Source: Candidatus Nomurabacteria bacterium
Lineage (GTDB): Bacteria; Patescibacteriota; Minisyncoccia; Phycocordibacterales; UBA9973
NCBI GenBank assembly: GCA_016186435.1
Contig: JACPLQ010000014.1
Coordinates: 6,540-40,672 of the forward strand
DNA length: 34,133 bases
Direction: 5' to 3'
The position numbers were made by a program, and so were the translations under genes. Positions 1-7,819 of the stretch are shown here, one piece after another. Each line of letters opens with the position of its first letter. Position 1 is the stretch's first letter. The notes under the pieces were generated by a model. It saw only the letters and a program-made list of their open reading frames with translations. It ran no database searches and was not told the DNA's origin.

Positions 1-81
1 CTTTAAGGCGGTTTATAGTAAATTGGTGCGTGAGGCCTTACGCTTTAGCTAGTGCCTAGAGCCTAGAGCCTGTATTTAGTT

Positions 82-504
82 ATGCCAACAATAAACCAAT
101 TAATAAAGAAAAATAGAGTAAAAATTCACTCTAAACACAAGACTGTAGCTTTGGCGAAGGGTTTTAATGTTCTCAAAAACAGACCTGTATTTTATCCCGC
201 GCCCTTCAAGCGAGGGGTCTGTGTCAAAGTTTCCACGACTACTCCCAAGAAGCCAAACTCGGCCCTAAGAAAAATAGCTCGGGTTCGTCTTACCAACGGC
301 ATGGAAGTTACCGCGTATATTCCCGGCGAAGGACACAATTTGCAAGAACACTCCGTGGTCATGCTCCGCGGTGGCCGTGTGAAGGATTTAATCGGAGTGC
401 GATATCACATTGTGCGCGGTGTGCTCGATACGCAGGGCGTAGAGAAGCGCCGACAGGGCAGGTCACTTTATGGTAACAAGAAGCCCAGAGAAGCAAAGAA
501 ATAA
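82..504 (+). CDS. rpsL: 30S ribosomal protein S12
   Basis: Conserved [13 protein letters not shown] and GGRVKDL-GVRYH motifs; first gene of str operon. Confidence 0.97.
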   Translation: MPTINQLIKKNRVKIHSKHKTVALAKGFNVLKNRPVFYPAPFKRGVCVKVSTTTPKKPNSALRKIARVRLTNGMEVTAYIPGEGHNLQEHSVVMLRGGRVKDLIGVRYHIVRGVLDTQGVEKRRQGRSLYGNKKPREAKK

Positions 505-536
505 ATTTTTAATTTTTAATTACTAATTTCTAAAAA

Positions 537-1007
537 ATGAGAAGAAAAGTAAAAACACGCAATCCGGTAGAACCTGATTTCATATACAACTCGCAAAAAC
601 TCGAGAAGTTCATAAACTACATCATGTGGTCCGGCAAGAAAGAGACAGCGCGCAAAGTGATGTACGCCGCCTTTGATGTAATAAAAGAAAAAACCGGGAA
701 TCCCAATCCGCTGGAAGTTTTTGATCTTGCGCTCAAGAACGCAGGCCCGATGACCGAAGTCCGCTCCAAGCGTATCGGCGGCGCTAACTATCAGGTGCCT
801 ATCGAGGTCCGGCCGGAACGCCGGCTCGCGCTTTCTATGCGCTGGATCCGAGATGCCGCGAGAAATGGCAAGGGTCGCCCGATGCATTTGAAACTAGCCG
901 ACGAATTGATTGCCGCTTCCAAAAACGAAGGCGCGGCGGTTAAAAAGAAAGAAGATACTCATCGCATGGCCGAAGCCAACAAGGCCTTTGCGCACTTCGC
1001 TTGGTGA
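537..1007 (+). CDS. rpsG: 30S ribosomal protein S7
   Basis: MRRKV..., IGGANYQVPIEVRPERR, C-terminal HRMAEANKAFAHFAW. Confidence 0.97.
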   Translation: MRRKVKTRNPVEPDFIYNSQKLEKFINYIMWSGKKETARKVMYAAFDVIKEKTGNPNPLEVFDLALKNAGPMTEVRSKRIGGANYQVPIEVRPERRLALSMRWIRDAARNGKGRPMHLKLADELIAASKNEGAAVKKKEDTHRMAEANKAFAHFAW

Positions 1008-1029
1008 TTTTTGCGTAGCAAAAATCACC
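1003..1029 (+). repeat. Perfect 12-bp stem-loop overlapping the rpsG stop codon (GGTGATTTTTGC-GTA-GCAAAAATCACC)
   Basis: Read directly; TGA stop lies in the left arm; related hairpin recurs at 1987-2015. Confidence 0.85.
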
Positions 1030-1049
1030 CTGAGCTTGATAAGTAAGTG

Positions 1050-1076
1050 GCTCGGCAAGAGGAATCCTTGCCGAGC
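1050..1076 (+). terminator. Stem-loop GCTCGGCAAG-N7-CTTGCCGAGC, possible terminator or processing site
   Basis: 10-bp perfect inverted repeat; only a weak downstream T-rich stretch. Confidence 0.4.
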
Positions 1077-1112
1077 TTGCGCTTTTGTAATTTTTGGAAT
1101 AGCATTATTTAC

Positions 1113-1298
1113 ATGAATGGTATTGCAATCAACAAAATCAGTAACGAAATAAAAGCTCTTGTTTTTGGAGCGGTTTTTGATGTGCTAAATGATCCAGATT
1201 ATGGCCTCAATTTAAGCGCTCAGGTCAAGAAAAGACTCTCCGCGCCCTTGAAAGGCAAGACAGTTTCACTTACTCAGATTAAGAAAAAGTACCTCTAG
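1113..1298 (+). CDS. Putative antitoxin of RelE/ParE-type module
   Basis: Small ORF (ATG 1113 within ORF 1047-1298) immediately upstream of a RelE-like toxin. Confidence 0.6.
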   Translation: MNGIAINKISNEIKALVFGAVFDVLNDPDYGLNLSAQVKKRLSAPLKGKTVSLTQIKKKYL

Positions 1299-1568
1299 AT
1301 GCCGAATTGGTCAGTAGAGTTTACTTCGGAAGCGGAGAAAGATCTGGCCGGTTTGGATCGGGGTATTCGTTTGAGAATAATTGAGAAACTAGAATGGCTT
1401 GAGAAAAATTTTGATGCCACTTTGCCCTCTATTTTGACGGCCGACTTCCGAGACTATTTCAAGCTACGAGTTGGCGACTGGCGAGTTTTCTATCAAGTTG
1501 ACTGGGGACGTAACTTAATTATCATAAGATATATAGGACATCGGAGCAAATCCTACAAGAAAAGATAA
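1299..1568 (+). CDS. RelE/ParE-family toxin
   Basis: WSVEFTSEAEKDLAGLDRGIRLRIIEKLEWL...YFKLRVGDWRVFYQVDW...IRYIGHRSKSYKKR is RelE-like. Confidence 0.88.
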   Translation: MPNWSVEFTSEAEKDLAGLDRGIRLRIIEKLEWLEKNFDATLPSILTADFRDYFKLRVGDWRVFYQVDWGRNLIIIRYIGHRSKSYKKR

Positions 1569-1612
1569 TTTTTATTGGAATTATTTTTTATTGGAATTAT
1601 AAAGACCTATAT

Positions 1613-1813
1613 ATGTCAGTAAAACCCTCTTACAAGCTTGTTAAATCTTTAACCAGAAACGATGGTTGGTGTTTTGCCATAGTAAATGGCAAGCTGGCGG
1701 AAATCTATTTTAAGAAAAACCACGGAATTTGGGCGCACTGCTATGAAAAAGAATCTTCTTATAAAACGAAACAAGAAAAGAAATGGATAAAAGCAGACAC
1801 AAGAAAATTCTAG
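1613..1813 (+). CDS. Small hypothetical protein (66 aa)
   Basis: ORF track; no recognised family. Confidence 0.45.
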   Translation: MSVKPSYKLVKSLTRNDGWCFAIVNGKLAEIYFKKNHGIWAHCYEKESSYKTKQEKKWIKADTRKF

Positions 1814-1886
1814 CTTAGCTATAAAAAAGGTCACTATTACGATCTAAATAGAAAATTAAAACAAAAAATTAATGCGCAAACATTAT

Positions 1887-1962
1887 AAAAATAAATAGCT
1901 AGCGAGGACTGTCCTAGCTAGTCTAAAAATAAATAGCTAGCGAGGACTGTCCTAGCTAGTCT
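1887..1962 (+). repeat. Two tandem identical 38-bp units each containing CTAGCgAGGACTGTCCTaGCTAG palindrome
   Basis: aaaaataaatagctagcgaggactgtcctagctagtct at 1887-1924 and 1925-1962. Confidence 0.95.
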
Positions 1963-1964
1963 AC

Positions 1965-2015
1965 AAAGCCTTCGCGCATTTTGCTTGGTAATTTTTTGCA
2001 CAGCAAAAAATTACC
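1965..2015 (+). pseudogene. Second copy of rpsG 3' coding tail (KAFAHFAW-stop) plus stem-loop
   Basis: aaa gcc ttc gcg cat ttt gct tgg taa (1965-1991) encodes the same peptide as rpsG 981-1007 with synonymous codons; 13-bp perfect hairpin 1987-2015. Confidence 0.85.
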
Positions 2016-2224
2016 CTGAGCTTGTCGAAGGGTAGGTGTGATCTGCGCCATAGCGTAGATTTTTTTATAATCTACTCAAATTCTGCCATGGCTGGAAATG
2101 AGTAGGTTCTTTGGGTGCCTGCGGGGTAGTGAGCTATGCTCTACTGCCCTGTGCATAACTCGTCCTTGCCAAAACTTATCGGGGGGGGGTATTATTTGGG
2201 TATTAATATTTAACCAAAAAATTT

Positions 2225-2398
2225 ATGGGATTTGATAACATGCCCGACCTAGAATATGATCCTCTTGGTGTTGCGGATTATAATAAAGAGAGAGATTCCA
2301 AAATAGAAAAAATAAAGTCAAAACTAAATCTGTTGCAAAATGGCGAAATGGATGAGATTTTATCTATTATTGCAAAATTTGAAGCACAGTCTAAGTAG
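2225..2398 (+). CDS. Small hypothetical protein (57 aa)
   Basis: MGFDNMPDLEYDPLGVADYNKERDSKIEKIKSKLNLLQNGEMDEILSIIAKFEAQSK; below ORF-track cutoff. Confidence 0.45.
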   Translation: MGFDNMPDLEYDPLGVADYNKERDSKIEKIKSKLNLLQNGEMDEILSIIAKFEAQSK

Positions 2399-2440
2399 AT
2401 TTTAGATGTTTGCAAAAAAACATCTAATAATGTATATTAC

Positions 2441-2465
2441 AAAAAGCGCATTGGGCGCTTTTTTA
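2441..2465 (+). terminator. Rho-independent-like terminator AAAAAGCGC-ATTG-GGCGCTTTTTT
   Basis: Stem plus T run. Confidence 0.75.
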
Positions 2466-2472
2466 TTGGTAC

Positions 2473-2545
2473 ACCCGCACACTTAATAGTGCGAGGTTAT
2501 TAAAATAACGCACCTTTGGTGCATCGCACAGTTAAGTGTGCGGGT
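2473..2545 (+). promoter_or_regulatory. Three-way-junction palindromic element immediately 5' of fusA ATG (2550)
   Basis: P1 2473-2486/2532-2545 (14 bp), P1b 2489-2494/2524-2529, P2 GTTAT-TAAA-ATAAC 2496-2509, P3 GCACC-TTT-GGTGC 2510-2522. Confidence 0.8.
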
Positions 2546-2549
2546 AAAC

Positions 2550-4721
2550 ATGGAACGAGACTATCCACTAGAAAAAGTCAGGAATATTGGAATTATCGCG
2601 CATATTGACGCGGGCAAGACGACCACGACCGAGCGCGTGCTTTTTTATACCGGCGTGTCGCACAAAATCGGCGAAGTGCATGAAGGCGACACGGTGACCG
2701 ACTGGATGGAACAAGAGCGCGAACGCGGCATCACCATTACCTCTGCCGCAGTCACTTGTTTCTGGACTCCCTCCTACGCCAAGGCTACGGAGGGCAAGCC
2801 GACCAAAGAATTTAAACACCGTTTCAATATCATTGACACTCCCGGCCACATTGATTTCACTGTGGAGGTGAAGCGGTCGCTTCGCGTGCTGGACGGCGCC
2901 GTCGTAGTTTTTGACGGAGTGGCGGGCGTAGAGCCGCAGTCGGAAACCAACTGGCGCTACGCGGATGAAGCTAAGGTGCCGCGCGTATGCTTTATAAATA
3001 AACTGGATCGCACCGGCGCATCCTTTGAACATTCTTACGCAACTATTTTAGACCGGCTTACCAAGAAAGCCGTACGCATGCAGATACCTATCGGCCTGGA
3101 GGAAAAGCACGAAGGCGTCATTGATCTTCTTCACATGAAAGCCTTTTACTTTGAAGGCGAAATGGGTAATAAGGTCATCGAAAAAGGCTTAGATTCTTTG
3201 CCCGAAGAATTAAAAGCCGAGGCGGAAAAATACCATCACGAATTGATAGAAAAAATAGTGGAAACGGACGATGTCATGATGACCGAATATCTGGAAGGCA
3301 TGATCCCGAACATCGATTCGCTCAAAAAGGCCATGCGCAAAGCGGTGATAGACAATGAAATTTTCCCCGTGTTTGCCGGCAGCGCGCTCAAGAACAAGGG
3401 CGTCCAGCTCGTGCTCGATGCGGTGGTAGACTATTTGCCATCGCCCTTGGATATTCCGCCGATAAATGGTATCGATCCCAATACGGACGAGAAGGCCGTA
3501 CGGCACGCTTCCGATGCGGAGCCATTCTCGGCGCTAGCGTTTAAAGTCGCGACCGATCCTTTTGTGGGCCAGATAATTTTCTTCCGCGTGTACTCCGGAA
3601 CTCTCGTGGCCGGTAGCTATGTTTATAATCCCAGAACCCGCAACAAAGAGCGCATCGGGCGCATTCTCCGCATGCATGCCAATGACCGTGAAGAAGTCAA
3701 GAAAGTTTTTGCCGGCGAGATTGCCGCGGCCGTGGGTCTAAAAGACACCATCACCTCGGACACTATTTGCGATGAAGACAAACCCATAGAACTTGACCGC
3801 ATAGTTTTCCCGGAGCCGGTCATTTCGCTTCGCATTGAGCCCAAGACCAAAGCGGACCAGGAGAAAATGGGCATGGCGCTCAACCGTCTGGCCCAGGAAG
3901 ACCCGACTTTTAAAGTTTCCACCGACCAGGAAACCGGTGAGACCATCATCGCGGGTATGGGGGAGCTCCATCTGGAAATAATCGTGGATCGCATGAAGCG
4001 AGAATTTTCCGTGGAAGCCAATGTCGGCAAGCCGCAGGTAGCTTATCGTGAGACGATTACTGCCGACTCTTCCGCCGAAGGCAAATACATCAAGCAGAGC
4101 GGCGGCCGTGGAAACTACGGACATGTGAAGATTAAGATCAAGCCTATGGCGATGCTCACGAAAGAAGAGCTGGAAGACCTTCCGAAGAATACCAAGCGCG
4201 ATGAGCATTTTGAATTCGTCAACAACATCAAGGGCGGCGTCATTCCTCAAGAATACATCGCGCCCTGCGAAAAAGGATTTCGGGAAGGATTGGATCGCGG
4301 CGTGCTTGCCGGATTTAAAATTGTGAATGTGTCGGTGGATCTCTGGGATGGCAGTTATCACGAAGTGGATTCCAACGAAATGGCTTTCAAAATTGCCGCA
4401 AGTATGGCCGTGCAGGATGCCTGCCGGAGCGCCAAGCCGGTGATACTCGAGCCTATGATGAAAGTAGAAGTGGTAACCCCCGAGAAATTTATGGGCGATG
4501 TCACTGGGAACCTTTCCAGTAAGCGCGGACTTATTGAGGGCATGGAAGACCGCGGTATGAACAAAGTATTGAAAGCTGTGGTGCCTCTTTCCGAGATGTT
4601 CGGCTATATGACCGGTCTCCGCTCCATGACCGAAGGCCGCGCCTCATTCACTATGGAATTCTTCAGATACGACATAGTGCCTCAAAACGTTGCTGAAACT
4701 ATTATTGCAGCAAGGAAATAA
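2550..4721 (+). CDS. fusA: Elongation factor G (ORF track start GTG 2538; ATG 2550 preferred)
   Basis: [55 protein letters not shown]. Confidence 0.97.
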   Translation: MERDYPLEKVRNIGIIAHIDAGKTTTTERVLFYTGVSHKIGEVHEGDTVTDWMEQERERGITITSAAVTCFWTPSYAKATEGKPTKEFKHRFNIIDTPGHIDFTVEVKRSLRVLDGAVVVFDGVAGVEPQSETNWRYADEAKVPRVCFINKLDRTGASFEHSYATILDRLTKKAVRMQIPIGLEEKHEGVIDLLHMKAFYFEGEMGNKVIEKGLDSLPEELKAEAEKYHHELIEKIVETDDVMMTEYLEGMIPNIDSLKKAMRKAVIDNEIFPVFAGSALKNKGVQLVLDAVVDYLPSPLDIPPINGIDPNTDEKAVRHASDAEPFSALAFKVATDPFVGQIIFFRVYSGTLVAGSYVYNPRTRNKERIGRILRMHANDREEVKKVFAGEIAAAVGLKDTITSDTICDEDKPIELDRIVFPEPVISLRIEPKTKADQEKMGMALNRLAQEDPTFKVSTDQETGETIIAGMGELHLEIIVDRMKREFSVEANVGKPQVAYRETITADSSAEGKYIKQSGGRGNYGHVKIKIKPMAMLTKEELEDLPKNTKRDEHFEFVNNIKGGVIPQEYIAPCEKGFREGLDRGVLAGFKIVNVSVDLWDGSYHEVDSNEMAFKIAASMAVQDACRSAKPVILEPMMKVEVVTPEKFMGDVTGNLSSKRGLIEGMEDRGMNKVLKAVVPLSEMFGYMTGLRSMTEGRASFTMEFFRYDIVPQNVAETIIAARK
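2769..2794 (+). repeat. In-frame palindromic insertion in fusA encoding SYAKATEG
   Basis: ccctcctacgccaaggctacggaggg between switch I and DTPGH motif. Confidence 0.7.
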
Positions 4722-4748
4722 AAAACTGCCCGTTTGGGCAGTTTTTTG
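4722..4748 (+). terminator. Terminator AAAAAACTGCCC-GTTT-GGGCAGTTTTTT
   Basis: Stem plus T run directly after fusA stop. Confidence 0.9.
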
Positions 4749-4761
4749 CTAGAATGTGTTC

Positions 4762-5877
4762 ATGTTCCACACACCTTTCTATGACCCCGATAAATCTTAC
4801 GAAGAAAATTTTCAAGAAGGGCCTTTTGGGGCTTTTGCGGACGGTAAGGTTTTTCCCGCCAGAGGCGCCGCGCCTGCCAAATACGGCGGGCAGGGACCAG
4901 CCTCTGGCTGGGATTTTTTGGGTTTTAAAGCAAATTCGCCTTTTGGGATTCCAGCAGGACCTTTACTAAACAGCAATTTTTGCAAGGCTGCTTTTGAAAA
5001 AGGTTTTGATATTTGCGTTTACAAGACGGTCCGTTCTAGCGCATATCCTTGTCATCCGTTTCCAAATGTTTTAGCGGTAAAAGTTGATGGAGATTTAACA
5101 TACGAAAAAGCGCAAGGTAAGTTAGTAGCCGATAATAATTATCACGAACCTATTTCTATTACGAATTCTTTCGGTGTGCCTTCTAGAGATTCAAAAGTCT
5201 GGCAGGAAGATGTAAAAAAAGCTATTTCTTATGCTCGCGAAGGCCAAGTTTTAATTCTGGGATTTATGGGCACAGTTCGCGAAGGCCAAACAGCAGAAGA
5301 ATTTATCGCCGATTACGCTTTGGCAGCAAGACAGGCAAAAGAAACCGGAGTAAAAGTTTTAGAGACAAATTTGTCCTGTCCAAACATCGGCAACGAAGGA
5401 CTTGTCTGTTACAACTTGGATATGACGGAAAAAGTTTGCGAGGCAATACGAAAGGAAATCGGGGATACGCCTTTAATTTTGAAAGTCGGTTATTATAAAG
5501 ATTACGAAGATGTAAAAAAGCTGGCAGAGATTTGTAAAAAATATGCGCAGGCTATTTCTGCGATCAATACCATTCCCGCAGAAGTTGTGAATAAAGAAGG
5601 GAAGCAGGCATTGCCGGGGCCAAATAGGCTAAAGTCTGGCGTTTGCGGAGCTTCCATCAAGTGGGCGGGGCTTGAAATGGCAGAGAAGTTAAAAAAAGCG
5701 CGAGAAGAAACAGGGGGTAATTTTAAAATCATTGGCGTCGGCGGGGTAACTACACCTGAAGATTTCTTTGAATACCGAAAAGCCGGTGCGGATTTTGTAA
5801 TGTCTGCGACAGGCGCAATGTGGAACCCCTACCTTGCACAGGAGATTAAAGAAAAGTTAAAACCTGCCCCGCACTAA
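4762..5877 (+). CDS. pyrD: Dihydroorotate dehydrogenase
   Basis: SPFGIPAGPLLNS, ETNLSCPNIGNEG, LKVGYYKD, IGVGGVTTPEDFFEYRKAGADFVMSATG. Confidence 0.88.
   Translation: MFHTPFYDPDKSYEENFQEGPFGAFADGKVFPARGAAPAKYGGQGPASGWDFLGFKANSPFGIPAGPLLNSNFCKAAFEKGFDICVYKTVRSSAYPCHPFPNVLAVKVDGDLTYEKAQGKLVADNNYHEPISITNSFGVPSRDSKVWQEDVKKAISYAREGQVLILGFMGTVREGQTAEEFIADYALAARQAKETGVKVLETNLSCPNIGNEGLVCYNLDMTEKVCEAIRKEIGDTPLILKVGYYKDYEDVKKLAEICKKYAQAISAINTIPAEVVNKEGKQALPGPNRLKSGVCGASIKWAGLEMAEKLKKAREETGGNFKIIGVGGVTTPEDFFEYRKAGADFVMSATGAMWNPYLAQEIKEKLKPAPH
4858..4908 (+). repeat. Nested palindrome in pyrD coding region
   Basis: GCCAGAGGC 4858-4866 pairs GCCTCTGGC 4900-4908; CCTGCC 4873-4878 pairs GGCAGG 4889-4894. 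Confidence 0.75.
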
Positions 5878-5940
5878 ATTTTTGATTACATGATATTATG
5901 ATAAAGTTAATTATTAAAATTTTAGTGCTGGGGTAATAAC

Positions 5941-6561
5941 ATGGATGTAATTTCTATTTTAAAAAACGTCGGAGCGATATTGCCAGGGAGCCACTTCGTC
6001 GGGGCATCCGGCCGGCACATGGATACTTACATCACCAAAGACGCGCTGTTTCCCCATGTGCTTGAGGTTGAAAAAGTTTGCCGGATGTTCGCGGAAAAAA
6101 ATAAAGATCTGGATATTGACGTCGTGGCCGCGCCGGCTCTCGGCGGGATTATTTTAGCCCAAGGCACAGCGTATGCTCTGTCCCAAATAAAGGGCAAGGA
6201 AATACTTGCAGTCTTTACTGAAAAAACTCCCGACTCGGACCAAATTTTTACCCGAGGCTACGACGGATATGTAAAAGGCAGAAATGTGCTTGTGCTGGAA
6301 GACCTGACCACTACCGGCGGTTCCGTGCAAAAAGTTGCCGCAAGCGTAAAAAAAGTCGGAGGCAATGTCGTCGCTGTTTCAGTGATGGTCAACAAAAATC
6401 CAAAAGGGGTGAATAGCGATTTATTTGGCGCGCCGTTTAATTCGCTAGGCGAACTAGAAGTTGAAACATATGACGAAAAAGATTGCCCTTTGTGTAAAAA
6501 TAATATTCCCATAAATATCAAATTTGGCCACGGCAAGAAATTTTTAAAGTCTAAAAATTAG
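5941..6561 (+). CDS. pyrE: Orotate phosphoribosyltransferase
   Basis: GASGRHMDTYITKDALFPH, PRPP motif VLVLEDLTTTGGSV. Confidence 0.85.
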   Translation: MDVISILKNVGAILPGSHFVGASGRHMDTYITKDALFPHVLEVEKVCRMFAEKNKDLDIDVVAAPALGGIILAQGTAYALSQIKGKEILAVFTEKTPDSDQIFTRGYDGYVKGRNVLVLEDLTTTGGSVQKVAASVKKVGGNVVAVSVMVNKNPKGVNSDLFGAPFNSLGELEVETYDEKDCPLCKNNIPINIKFGHGKKFLKSKN

Positions 6562-6589
6562 TATTAACATATTTGACGACCGGACAAAA

Positions 6590-7465
6590 GTGATAATAGA
6601 CAAATACAACCAAAGAGCCAAGAAAATAAATTCACTACTTTGTGTAGGGCTGGATGCGGATTATGAAAAAATTCCGGAAAAATTTAAGTCATTCGAATTT
6701 CCGCAGTACGAGTTTAATAAGTATATTATTGAGTTAACTCATGAGTTCGCCGCCGCGTTTAAAATGAATAGCGCGTTCTATGAAGCGAGGGGAGACAAAG
6801 GTTTACGGGAGTTAAAAATGACGATGGATTACCTGATAAAAAATCATCCGGACATTTTTACAATCCTTGATGCCAAGCGGGCGGATATCGGCAATACAAA
6901 CAATGGTTATGTAAAATCTACTTTTGACTGGCTCGGGTTTGACGCTATCACCCTCAATCCCTATCTGGGGCAAGAAGCTCTCATGCCGTTCCTTGAACGG
7001 AAGGATAAATGCTCCATCGTATTATGCCGGACCTCGAATCCGGGCGCTGGGGAATTCCAGGATTTAAAAATACAACACCGGTTGCTCGACTTAGCGAATA
7101 TTTTTGGTAGTTGGCCAGTTTTTTTAAGTAAGCCACTTTGGCAAGTTGTGGCTGAAAAAGTTTCAAAAGTTTGGAATAAAAATAAAAATTGCATGCTGGT
7201 AGTCGGCGCGACTTACCCCGAAGAAATGAAAAAAATAAGAGCAATCACTAGGGAAGTCCCTAGGGATATCTCTAGGGAAATGACATTTCTCGTGCCCGGC
7301 ATCGGCGCGCAAGGCGGAGATTTGGAAGCCGTGGTAAAAAATGGCCTGAATAGTGAGGGACTGGGCCTCATCATCAATTCCTCTCGCGGCATAATTTTTT
7401 CGGACGATCCTAAAGCCGAAGCAAAAAAACTCTGCGAGGAGATTAGACAATGCCGAAAGCCGTAA
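6590..7465 (+). CDS. pyrF: Orotidine 5'-phosphate decarboxylase, type 2 (GTG start)
   Basis: LCVGLDAD, LDAKRADIGNT, VVGATYPEEM, LVPGIGAQGGD. Confidence 0.92.
   Translation: MIIDKYNQRAKKINSLLCVGLDADYEKIPEKFKSFEFPQYEFNKYIIELTHEFAAAFKMNSAFYEARGDKGLRELKMTMDYLIKNHPDIFTILDAKRADIGNTNNGYVKSTFDWLGFDAITLNPYLGQEALMPFLERKDKCSIVLCRTSNPGAGEFQDLKIQHRLLDLANIFGSWPVFLSKPLWQVVAEKVSKVWNKNKNCMLVVGATYPEEMKKIRAITREVPRDISREMTFLVPGIGAQGGDLEAVVKNGLNSEGLGLIINSSRGIIFSDDPKAEAKKLCEEIRQCRKP
7248..7283 (+). repeat. Three 12-bp tandem repeats CTAGGGAWRTCY in pyrF, encoding TREV-PRDI-SREM
   Basis: ctagggaagtcc ctagggatatct ctagggaaatga read directly. Confidence 0.85.
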
Positions 7466-7477
7466 TATAATCACTTT

Positions 7478-7801
7478 ATGGACCAAAAATTCAACCAAGG
7501 ACCAAGAAGAGAAGGAATTATGCCCTTTTCTCCTAAAAACCAGGCAATACAGGATAAAAAAACTGAGCTTTTTAATCTGCTCCCCCAGGAAAAAATACGT
7601 GAACTTATAAAAGAGATTAATGACCGTGCTGTATATTTACAGGACAAGTATCCTGACCACCGAAAACGGGAAGTATTTCACATTATTTCCGGTAGTGGCT
7701 TCCGCTACGACCAGCCCCCCGATCTGTCCCAAGATGATTTTCCAGGCGATGATTCCGTTGAGCTGTTCGTTGATAGCTTGGCGGCCAAATACGCTGTTTG
7801 A
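7478..7801 (+). CDS. Hypothetical protein (107 aa)
   Basis: ORF with TATAAT 6 nt before ATG. Confidence 0.55.
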   Translation: MDQKFNQGPRREGIMPFSPKNQAIQDKKTELFNLLPQEKIRELIKEINDRAVYLQDKYPDHRKREVFHIISGSGFRYDQPPDLSQDDFPGDDSVELFVDSLAAKYAV

Positions 7802-7819
7802 CAAGGTTTTTTTAAAATC

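Noticed and set aside
1-80. Repetitive gcctagagcctagagcctg before rpsL as a regulatory element
   Set aside because: Too short and truncated by the window edge to interpret.
516-887. Minus-strand ORF antisense to rpsG
   Set aside because: Shadow ORF fully overlapping a highly conserved ribosomal gene; no recognisable protein features.
1887-1962. Tandem 38-bp repeats as a CRISPR array
   Set aside because: Only two directly abutting identical units with no spacers; no Cas1 or effector genes nearby.
2181-2189. G9 homopolymer upstream of fusA as a phase-variation tract
   Set aside because: Located outside any supported ORF or promoter spacer; could be a sequencing length error.
2040-2190. Possible tRNA-like or structured RNA in the rpsG-fusA gap
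   Set aside because: Hairpins present (e.g. GGGTAGTGAGC/GCTCTACTGCCC) but no TPsiC motif, acceptor stem or cloverleaf could be assembled.
3738-4361. Minus-strand 207-aa ORF antisense to fusA
   Set aside because: Shadow ORF of EF-G; same for 2568-3032, 3210-3506, 3623-4030 and 4358-4564.
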